From Ariolimax columbianus (lineage: Eukaryota; Mollusca; Gastropoda; Stylommatophora; Arionidae): a DNA stretch of 64,000 nucleotides. The notes under the pieces are model-generated. The model saw only the letters and a program-made list of their open reading frames with translations, had not been told where the DNA came from and did not search any database. Location: positions 16,567,131 to 16,631,130 of the forward strand of contig JAVGWX010000019.1 in the NCBI GenBank assembly GCA_036924085.1, read 5' to 3'. The translations under genes and the position numbers were made by a program. Shown piece after piece: positions 56,421 through 64,000 of the stretch. How positions within the stretch are numbered: position 1 is the first letter of the stretch; each line of letters opens with the position of its first letter.

Positions 56421-56960
56421 AAGCGAGCCTAGATATTGAGATAATCTACGTCAAGAATATCCAACATTTGCCACGCCTGTCCTACCTGCGTCACGGATCT
56501 CTCTAGCTCTTTTCGCCAATGCGTTTCTAACGACCTCTATGTCTCTTGTGTTTCTGGTTCCAGAATAGTGACTGTCTCGCTATATAATTACCCCATTTCC
56601 GAAAAGTATGCAGTCTATCGTCAATGTCTTCTCTTTATCTCCTGATAGCAACTGGACCTTTCTTGTACCGATCTGAATAAGATATTTTACATGATTCACT
56701 GCTTTTTATTTTCTGTATTTTAGTGTGACGTAAACACAAATTACCCCATCTTATTCACGATTTGCTACAGTCAAAATGTCATTCCACTATTGATATGATG
56801 AAGCTCATTGTCTTTCTCTATGTTGTTCGCATGTATCCAGTTTTATCTAAAATACATATTTACATCGAGAGGTCTGTTAACGAATATAATTGTTTTCATG
56901 CATTATAATGCGTCCAAACCTTGTTTTTATTTCAACCTTTTTTGTTTGTTTTCTTCTCAG
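56421..56960. other. Intron 11 remainder, no recognised feature
   Basis: AT-rich; ends in the long pyrimidine tract and acceptor of exon 12 (tgttttcttctcag). Confidence 0.5.
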
Positions 56961-57158
56961 ATTCAGTGGCAGCTTATTCGTGTATGACGCCATTACTACC
57001 CAGAAAATTATGGCGTCATCAGTACGATTTTTCGATTGACCCTTCCATATCTTTACTAAACACCTTCACACGCGTTATTGTGATCGTAGAGAGACGCACG
57101 GTCTATAAATTGAAAATGACACCAGAATGGAATTCATTAACGTGCACAGATATATCTG
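56961..57158 (+). CDS. Exon 12: IgGFc-binding domain
   Basis: Phase 1 in and out. DSVAAYSCMTPLLPRKLWRH, QYDFSIDPSISLLNTFTRVI, VIVERRTVYKLKMTPEWNSL, TCTDISG. Corresponds to 'dpfm.liP....y.f......y.n.v.vv......l.ldg....w' of FCGBP. Acceptor cttctcag, donor gtaaca. An open frame continues past the donor to 57,307, so intron retention would add about 48 residues. A 101-bp piece of this exon is copied at 57,528. Confidence 0.85.
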
Positions 57159-57527
57159 GTAACATCTGCTTGCATAAGAATTTTTTTCGGTCTTCAATTC
57201 CATTTTTTATGTCTAATTATTTTTATGTTGATGTTGGACAAATATACCCACCGTCTTGTTCGCTCTGTCCCAGTCAATGTCGGTGTAGTGAATTAGCTGG
57301 TGATTAGTAATTGATGAATACAGTTATATAATGTATCTATTGTTGTTTGGGAGAAAGAAATAGTTTGTGTCTTTCTGTAGCAAGCCGAGGCAAGTGAGCA
57401 GCACATGTTCCGCTTTCTCATATTGATATATTGATGGATAATGCAGGAAACATATTTTGTAGATCCTCTGTCTCCTGATGCTGTGAGACCCCCCCCCCCC
57501 CAGCCCCAATAATAACGTTGCAATAAA

Positions 57528-57628
57528 CCATTACTACCCAGAAAATTATGGCGTCATCAGTACGATTTTTCGATTGACCCTTCCATATCTTTACTAAACA
57601 CCTTCACACGCGTTATTGTGATCGTAGA
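57528..57628 (+). pseudogene. 101-bp copy of the middle of exon 12
   Basis: Bases 57,528-57,628 appear identical to 56,990-57,090 (ccattactacccagaaaatt ... gtgatcgtaga), offset 538. It lacks the exon borders, so it is a partial exon duplicate in intron 12. It is preceded by a C-run at 57,489-57,501. Confidence 0.9.
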
Positions 57629-58060
57629 CACACTTGCCAACCTACCGTACTGCACACTTGCCAAGAAACTTGGACCAGCCAAATGGATTTATTGTTGTAG
57701 GAAGCGACATTCTGCAAAGGGCACGTTACTTACATTACACAAATTAAATATAGAAATTGCAGAAGATATAGATTTATTCATCTTTGAACTTCCCCAAAGC
57801 TAACAGAGGGCCCTGGGCTGGAGCCCTCGAAGAGCGAGGCCTAATCCTGCTCTGTGGATGGGTACGACTATGTCAGTTAGGCTCATGAGCAGGATCTAAC
57901 TTGTTTATGTGTTTGTGGAGTCTGTTATTTATTTCATATGCTTCATCGTGAGCATACTCTACTCCATTCGTTGCAGTTTGTTGCTATTTTCCCTTTCGTA
58001 TGAGACATTTCTATTGACATTTTACATCATATCGACACTAATGGCTATCAATCCAGTTAT
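57629..58060. other. No recognised gene
   Basis: Contains ggccctgggctggagccctc and a short hydrophobic frame (57,909-58,097); no family recognised. Confidence 0.35.
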
Positions 58061-58062
58061 TC

Positions 58063-58405
58063 GGGATCAAGATGCTGCAGCTGTCAGCGATCCATAGCTG
58101 ACTGCTAGCATCAGGGCCAGCGAACCATAGCTGCCAAGACCCTTCTACACCTCCACGTGGTGATCCTGGATAACAGGCTGCAGCAGGGCAGACTGGCTAA
58201 GGAGAAGGGATCGAAGAGGGAATGCTAACCCGGTACTCACAAAATGCTTGCTGAAGGATGTGTTGGACCGAAAGGTGCAAATATCGCAGCCAAGCTGTAA
58301 AACTATGACACAACGCATTCCGTTCTCTGGACTACATTCTACTACTTAAGCCCTTTTAGGGTTTGGTAGTGGGAGATTGAGAACGAACGAAGAAATAGAA
58401 GAAGA
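58063..58405 (+). mobile_element. SINE-B with (GAA)n tail
   Basis: gggatcaagatgctgcagct, ctacacctccacgtggtgat, cgaagagggaatgctaaccc, ttgctgaaggatgtgttgga, caacgcattccgttctctgg, ggtttggtagtgggagattg, gaagaagaagaa. Full length. Confidence 0.87.
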
Positions 58406-58797
58406 AGAATCCAGTTATTCCTGTTTGGGATTGTTTAATGTCTTCGTTTTTATGTTTGTACGTATTGCTTCCTTCATGTTGTGTAGTCTGACTAATGTCG
58501 TGCGGTCCTGGTTAGATAGCGACTTTGGTGTTTCGTGTTATTTCATGACGTTAGCCGGTTCATCCACATTCTTTGTTTTCAGTTTGGAGATATTCTTCAA
58601 ATGCACGTAATTCTGATCTTAAAATAGCGAGGACTACACAATCGATGTTGGATCTGGTTTGAATAATGATATAACGGCTTTGTCTTTAAATTCATGATAT
58701 TTCAGTAGACATATTGTATAAAAACACAAGTAAGTAATGACTCAATAACCGCACCAGGGTAAAACCAAACGGGTCCGACAACAAGACCTTCGCCAGG

Positions 58798-58990
58798 GTT
58801 GCATCACAACACAACACCAAGACAACACAAAACAACACATCACAACACAACATATCACAACACAACGCAACACATCACAACACAACGCAACATATCACAA
58901 CACAATAAAACACAACACATCACAACTCTACGCAACACAACACAACAGAACACAACACATAACATCACAACACAACAAAAAACAAAACAT
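58798..58990 (+). repeat. (ACAACACAACATCACA)n simple repeat
   Basis: Irregular acaacacaacacatcacaac repeats. Confidence 0.92.
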
Positions 58991-59197
58991 GATGTAAACT
59001 AAACGGTCTACGTTTGCCGCCATACCTGGATGTGCCAGGAAAGTCTGAGACACGGTATGCCAGTTATGAAATAGAGTGGACCAAACTAGAAATGGCAAAT
59101 ATTATTACAGCAAAAGTGTGTCCCAAGTAGTTACACTACTGTCGGGGAATTAAGTTGTTAGAGACTTCAGTATACTTAGCCATAGCTTGTACGAGGT

Positions 59198-59287
59198 AGG
59201 GTGGTAAGTTCCTTCCCTCGCTGTCTATTACTTCTCTAGTAGCATGCCATGGGTATCCATTTATATCTAGGTCGACTGTAGCGTACC
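59198..59287 (-). mobile_element. SINE-C fragment
   Basis: gaggtagggtggtaagttcc, ccatttatatctaggtcgac: SINE-C body, strongly diverged. Confidence 0.6.
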
Positions 59288-59549
59288 AATAGCGAGAATC
59301 ATACCCAATACTTTTTCATTCAAAACACTCATCAGCTATTTGAACTCTAACCTAGCTTAAGCATGATTTATTTTACATGCACGTCCAACGCCTATTTAAA
59401 AATGGGCTCTTACATATGGCTGAGAAACGTGTCATGTAGCTTATAGTATCACACCTCAAACTGCAGACTGGCGCAGCCGGATGTCTCCGTTCCCTAATTG
59501 GTATAAGATATCTAGAGGTAATAGCAAAACACAAAAACTTGTGACAAAG

Positions 59550-59820
59550 TAGCCGCCATCAAACAATTCAGATGGAAATTGGAGAGACAAAAACTGGATA
59601 GGACACACCATTAGGAAAGAAATCGGGGCAATATAACTTGGCGTGTGATGAATTAGCCCCCACAGAAAATTAAAAGAACAAGGACACACAAAATACACGT
59701 GGTGAATAAAGGTAGAGGACGAGGTCAGATTAGATCAGTAGTCTCAAAAAACACTCCAGCAGTGGGAGAAGTTCAAACAATTGGTTATCACCCAATATAT
59801 GATGGGATAAATCGCATGGG
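59550..59820 (+). mobile_element. RTE-like LINE C-terminal relic
   Basis: Across frames: WIGHTIRKEIG, LKEQGHTKYTW, SSGRSSNNW and IAWEKG. This corresponds to the usual 'WIGHTLRK...GKRKRGRP...TW..' end. Very decayed. Confidence 0.55.
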
Positions 59821-60054
59821 AAAAGGGAGATTAAAGAAAAACTACTTCATATTAAAAACAAAGGATTTGCAATAGCAGATCAAATCATAAGCCAGGAAGT
59901 GGTTAGAGATCTAAAACAAACATCCCAAATTCCACCATGAAAAAAAAGCCAAGTCCCCTGAGATGGTAAAAACCATAGAGGGAATAGGGAAAAAGGGACT
60001 CAAGACAGATTCAGAAAGGAAATTTATCACAGAAGAATATCTTAGGAGTATACC

Positions 60055-60868
60055 GACCAGAAACATGGACACACGTATATACAGATGTCTCATCTAACAA
60101 AGCCAGATCCAATGGAGGTGGAGGGATCTATTACAGACTAAGGAATGGAGAAGAAAAACTTCGAGGATTAACAACGGGAACATACTCCAATAACTTTCGT
60201 GCAGAAGCAGAGGCACTGAAGGCTGCAGTTGAGCTTGTAATCCAAGGTAAAGATATCCACCAAGAAAAGATAGTGTTCCTTGACTGATGCCGAGTCAGTA
60301 TTAGCAGCGCAAAAACAACACAGATGAAGATCTCGAGTAATGTATATTCTCCCTGACACAGCTCTCGGCAGAACACCCAAGATTGGTCATACAGTGGATC
60401 CCAACCCACTGCAATATTGAAGGCAATGAAGCTGCAGGCAAACTAGCAAAGAGTGGAGGAGCATCTCCACAAACAGACCTATCACATGTATGAGGCCAAA
60501 ACCATAATTATAGCCAACTTCAGGATCTAAACCCCGACTTCCGAAAAGAAGACAGCTACTTTAACTTAACTAGAGAACACCAAGCCATCATTTTGAGACT
60601 GAGAACTGGGCATAATAGACTCAAGGGTCATCATTACAACAAAATGAGGATTGGCACAGATGACAAGTGTCCATGTGGGGAGCATTTCATGACCGAGGAA
60701 CACATCCTACAAAGCTGCACGCTCACGCAGGAAAAGAGAGAACAATACTGGCCACAAAAGACATATATGAGACAAAAGATGTATGGAGATAAAACAGCCT
60801 TACAAACAACGGTTCTTGATAAGAGAAACCTTTATCTTGATCTTATGATGAACAAAGAAGAAGCTAAA
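60055..60868 (+). mobile_element. RNase H-type LINE relic (RNase H plus cysteine box)
   Basis: TWTHVYTDVSSNKARSNGGG (catalytic DGS changed to DVS), NNFRAEAEALKAAVELVIQG, then after frameshifts a WIPTHCNIEGNEAAGKLAK-like stretch, then LRTGHNRLKGHHYNKMRIGT, CPCGEHFMTEEHILQSC, MRQKMYGDKTALQTTVLDKR. Same family as the remnants at 42.1 and 47.25 kb. Confidence 0.82.
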
Positions 60869-60869
60869 G

Positions 60870-61100
60870 AGCAGTGGTCTCGAGGTAGGTTGTCCATCTC
60901 GGGTGCCGGAGGTCGCGGGTTCAAATCACAGTGGAGACCTGGATTTTTTTCACGTGGATCTTCTGGTTAAAAATTCTCATAATCTCTTGGTAGTGAGATC
61001 GGACGCCCGTGTTCAGTGTCGAGCACGTTAACAACTCCTTGACAGTTAGAAATCGAAAAAGAGTAGGCTTAACGGTCTCTGCCCGTAGAAAATTCAAGTT
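60870..61100 (+). mobile_element. tRNA-derived SINE-E
   Basis: gagcagtggtctcgaggtag (A-box region) and cgcgggttcaaatcac (B box) about 40 bases apart, followed by an unrelated body. It sits directly at the end of the LINE, possibly a hitch-hiking or later insertion. Confidence 0.6.
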
Positions 61101-61127
61101 AAAATTCTACCCGTTATTTGTACCTTT

Positions 61128-61235
61128 CATCAGATGGTTTGTTAAGAGCGGCTATAGATGGCACCTAACTATCTGCGGGTCTACTTAGCTCTAGTGTTTG
61201 AGTCTATTAAGATGGACTAGCACATCGGCAAACAG
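61128..61235 (+). repeat. Interspersed repeat shared with 31,483-31,600
   Basis: atggtttgttaagagcggct, gcacctaactatctgcgggt, tgtttgagtctattaagatg. Confidence 0.6.
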
Positions 61236-61264
61236 AGTACTGCGGATAAGAGGGCAAGGACAGG

Positions 61265-62095
61265 ATCTTGAACACTGTCCGGCTCCCAAATACCTGGGTT
61301 TAAGGTTGGATCGCACATTATCCTATATGACACACTGTTAGGAGACAAAGCGTAAGGTACATGCGAGAAACAACATTATCCGACATTTGACTGGCACACC
61401 ATGGTGTGCACAACCGTCAGTCTTACGCACATCAGCGATTGCCTTGTGCCTTTCCACAGCGGAATATGCAGCCCCAGTCTGAAAAAACTCCGCCCATGCA
61501 AAACAAGTTGATACAGCAGTGAACGAGATGGGCAGGATAGTGTCGGGGTGCCTTAAACCCACCCACACAAACAAAATATATCCCTTAATTTGCATTGCAC
61601 CACCTGATGTAAGAAGAGGTGTAGCTGCGGAAATCGAACGAGGGAAACAGGAAAACGACCCCAGACACCCGATGTTTGGCCATCAGGAACAAGCCACAAG
61701 ACTTAAATCAAGACACAGTTTCTTAAAATCGACAGAGACCATCCAGACAAGCCCGGAAAGTCGACGCATCGAGAGGTGGCGCGAAACAATGCATAATCCA
61801 TGGATAGAGCTCAAGGAAGAGGCTGCGCCTGGACACCACCTGCCCTATGCTGTATGGGAGGCAATGAACAGACTTCGAACTGGTGTGTCAAGATGCAGAG
61901 GGAACATGAAGAAATGGGGATACTCAGATGTCGACACACGTGAATGCGTCGCAGTTCAGGACCAAGATCATCTGATGTCCTACTCCAAACTCCCTGAAAC
62001 CTGTGACATGAACGACATGATGGAGGCGAACGACAAGGCAGTTCTAGCTGCTAAATACTGGACACTAAGCTAAGGTAAGTTAAGTTGTCAGCTTG
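61265..62095 (+). mobile_element. LINE 3' half: RT thumb and C-terminal region (184-codon frame)
   Basis: Reads APKYLGLRLDRTLSY, VHARNNIIRHLTGTPWCAQP, LSTAEYAAPV.K.SAHAKQV, MGRIVSGCLKPTHTNKIYPL, IAPPDVRRGVAAEIERGKQE, HHLPYAVWEAMNRLRTGVSR, CDMNDMMEANDKAVLAAKYW. The last motifs resemble the usual '...TCTA.DLM.AND.A...A.YW' ending. The final taaggtaagttaagttg is an (AAGTT)-type tail. The clade is not certain. The 61,519-62,073 frame is intact. Confidence 0.8.
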
Positions 62096-62359
62096 AATCC
62101 CCAGGACGGATCTAAGGAAATGGTTCAAAAATGTAAATATGGGAGAAAATCCTCTGAAGCTCTATTTTACAAAGGAACACCAGAAGAATTAGTTCAACTA
62201 ATATAATTAGCATGCTTCATTGAAAGATGTGTAGAAGAATGTGATGGCTATTACTATCTCTGTTTCTTTCTCAGAATTGTTGTATGGATAAGCTAATGTG
62301 TCTATTTGACGGACCGATTTGGTTTTGTGTTACCATACATATGGTCTTTCTTTCCCTAG

Positions 62360-62529
62360 ACACTGCTTTGGTTGGCTGTTACGTCGAGTTAGACGCAGAA
62401 GTTGCGACCACATACTATCACATCTATCACAGCGCCGCTGCTCCGTTTGCTGCTTACTTCTACAGTAGTAATGGACAGTCGTGTGTTTTTTATCCACTGG
62501 GCGTAGTGGCAGATGCAGAGACAACAAAC
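62360..62529 (+). CDS. Exon 13: end of the IgGFc-binding domain (last exon seen)
   Basis: Phase 1 in, phase 0 out. DTALVGCYVELDAEVATTYY, HIYHSAAAPFAAYFYSSNGQ, SCVFYPLGVVADAETTN. Fits the closing block '..v.l..g.H.i.h......Fg...yG......sy.yp.g'. Acceptor tttccctag, donor gtaagt. No stop follows in a plausible exon, so the protein continues past the window. Confidence 0.83.
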
Positions 62530-62764
62530 GTAAGTACCTATTTGTGACTGAAATGAAGAAAATTCAGCAAACTTCATACCTATTATGACTGAAATGAAGA
62601 AAATTCAGCAAACTTCATACCTATTTGTGACTAAAATGAAGGAAATTCAGCAAACTTCATACCTATTTGTGACTGAAATGAAGAAAATTCAGCAAACGTC
62701 ATACCTATTTTGACTGAAATGAAGGAAATTCAGCAAACTTCATACCTATTTGTGACTGAAATGA

Positions 62765-62765
<1 letters not shown>
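62530..62765 (+). repeat. 41-42-bp minisatellite starting at the exon 13 donor
   Basis: Unit tacctatttgtgactgaaat, gaagaaaattcagcaaactt, ca; five to six copies. The first copy begins at the +5 position of the exon 13 splice donor (gtaagtacctatttg). Confidence 0.9.

Positions 62766-62820
<55 letters not shown>
62766..62820 (+). repeat. (CT)n microsatellite
   Basis: tctctctctctctctctctc, about 26 repeats. Confidence 0.97.
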
Positions 62821-62823
<3 letters not shown>

Positions 62824-62904
62824 TTAACACTATCTTAGCCGTTCCTGTGTTCGAGGGTATTCATACAGAGCACAAAAATCTTGATGATTTTTTTCAAATC
62901 GACC

Positions 62905-63105
62905 ATGTCTCATCTACAATCCTGCTGAACATTGACCAATCTTGCTTTAGTGCATATAAAGACTTCAGCAGATTCACCACATCAGGGATTGCAATGTAGA
63001 TCCCCACCTCAGTGACTAGGCTCATACATCAGAATCTGTTTCCTGCTACATAACTTGCACGTGAGGTTGGGGTCTTGGTCAGTATGTTTGATTTGGAACA
63101 AAAGT
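62905..63105 (+). mobile_element. Head-array element HS6, head only
   Basis: cttcagcagattcaccacat, cagggattgcaatgtagatc, cccacctcagtgactaggct, gtcttggtcagtatgttt: the head of the HS family, followed by at most one array unit. Confidence 0.65.
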
Positions 63106-63239
63106 TAGCATCCTCACCTTAAGCTGTCTTGAATTCCTTTACAACTAGGACAATAGATACACACACACTGATGACGTTTAGGTGCCTTTGATCCTACCGT
63201 CATCTCTTTCATTACCATAACTCCAACCTTACTAGAACA

Positions 63240-63770
63240 ACAATCCAACAGAGACCAATGTTAATGTTTCCCCTTCCACAATCAAATCTTTCTATGCACT
63301 AAAATCCAGCACTACCGGGACAATACTTTCACAGACCAATGACGTGTTATTGTTTCCCCTTCCACTATCAAATCTTTCTATGCCCTAAACTCCAGCATTA
63401 CCGAGACAATACATTCACAGACCAATGACGTGTTATTGTTTCCCCTTTCACTATCAAATCTTTCTATGTCCTAACCTCCAGCATTACGGAGACAATACTT
63501 TCCAACAGACCAATGTTAATGTTTCCCCTTCCACTATCAAATCTTTCTATGTCCTAACCTCCAGCATTACCGAGACAATACATTCACACAGACCAATGTT
63601 AATGTTTCCACTTCCACTATCAAATCTTTCTATGTCCTAACCTCCAGCATTACGGAGACAATACTTTCCAACAGACCAATGTTAATGTTTCCCCTTCCAC
63701 TATCAAATCTTTCTATGTCCTAACCTCCAGCATTACGGAGACAATACATTCACACAGACCAATGGCGTTC
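63240..63770 (+). repeat. 86-89-bp minisatellite (6 copies)
   Basis: Unit begins cagaccaatgttaatgtttc and contains cccttccactatcaaatctt, tctatgtcctaacctccagc, attacggagacaatactttc. Period 86-88 (63,335; 63,421; 63,509). Confidence 0.92.
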
Positions 63771-64000
63771 TGAAACCTCTATCTCATCTACCTACCAAAT
63801 CCACAGTCATGTCCTGTTTACCTTCCATTAATAATTGATACCATTGGTCATCTCCTGAGGCGAGTAGATTCAGCAAACATCTAAAGACAATTATTCGGAA
63901 TGTATCCTTCAATTTGATAGATGGTCTGATTTATATTACTGTGTTCCCTGAAGCCAGATAACAGCTACTGATAAATGTCCCTAGTTGTATCCGGGATTAG
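63771..64000. other. No recognised feature
   Basis: Right edge of the window, no exon found. Confidence 0.4.

Larger units (their letters stand above)
1824..62529 (+). other. Multi-exon gene: CTLD - CTLD - IgGFc-binding domain protein (partial at both ends)
   Basis: Thirteen + strand exons listed separately below can be chained without a phase conflict. They encode about 690 residues: the C-terminal half of one C-type lectin domain, a full second C-type lectin domain, and a long IgGFc-binding domain of the type found at the N terminus of mucosal FCGBP. Every border is AG/GT. Most early borders are phase 1, the usual phase for shuffled extracellular modules. The start of the gene (signal peptide, first half of CTLD1) lies left of the window and the last exon ends in phase 0 with no stop, so the gene continues to the right. 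A secreted or surface sugar-binding/adhesive protein is inferred. I see no promoter, poly-A site or membrane segment. The CTLD and IgGFc calls rest on pattern recognition, not on a search. Confidence 0.8.

Noticed and set aside
56961..57307. Exon 12 extended to the stop at 57,307 as the gene's last exon
   Set aside because: A good donor at 57,158 and the matching phase and domain content of exon 13 favour continued splicing; an alternative short isoform is still possible.

Overview
The window is eukaryotic and animal-like: split coding exons with GT-AG borders, tRNA-derived SINEs, several non-LTR retrotransposon (LINE) clades, a mariner relic, many minisatellites and a degenerate metazoan 18S/28S rDNA fragment. 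The TE mix and the lectin/IgGFc gene architecture suggest a mollusc, most likely a gastropod. That assignment is inference and the species is not determined. Nothing bacterial or viral is seen.

The only host protein-coding gene I can support is on the + strand and spans almost the whole window (about 1,824 to 62,529, open at both ends). Thirteen exons (one weak, at 33,495) join in compatible phases. They encode the second half of one C-type lectin domain (CTLD1), a complete second CTLD (three exons), and then a long IgGFc-binding (FCGBP N-terminal type) domain over nine exons. Introns range from about 1.8 to 9.2 kb and are filled with repeats.

Layout: 1-3 kb, LINE relic, 24-bp and 69-bp arrays, CTLD1 exon, 43-bp array; 4-8 kb, SINE-B copy and CR1-like LINEs with a nested insertion; 8.2-9.8 kb and 11.0-11.8 kb, 'head plus array' elements; 10.7 and 16.0 kb, first two CTLD2 exons; 12-13 kb, RNase H-type LINE; 14.6-18.4 kb, arrays of 42, 30 and 132 bp; 18.65 kb, tRNA-SINE; 19.5-22.45 kb, collapsed rDNA pseudogene; 23-27 kb, LINE relics around the third CTLD2 exon; 27.3-35.6 kb, first IgGFc exons with 31-bp and 34-bp arrays; 35.8-39.9 kb, arrays of 25, 42, 48 and 61 bp; 40-48 kb, SINE, 38-bp array split by a LINE remnant, two IgGFc exons, mariner relic; 48-53 kb, head-array element, the best-preserved LINE (RT plus RNase H) and a 30-bp array; 53.3-57.2 kb, nested SINE, two IgGFc exons and an RTE-like LINE; 57.5-64 kb, a copied exon fragment, SINE and LINE pieces, the last exon and two short arrays.

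The most unusual signals are: (1) the CTLD-CTLD-IgGFc mosaic gene; (2) minisatellites whose unit is an in-frame copy of a LINE C-terminal coding segment, at three loci; (3) a dispersed element made of a ~200-bp head plus a 34-42-bp array, with one copy inserted in a SINE whose intact relatives give the empty site; (4) an rDNA unit collapsed to 18S 5' part plus 28S 3' end; (5) arrays beside exons whose units carry splice-site-like motifs. Almost all long open frames in the window are products of arrays with periods divisible by three and are not genes.
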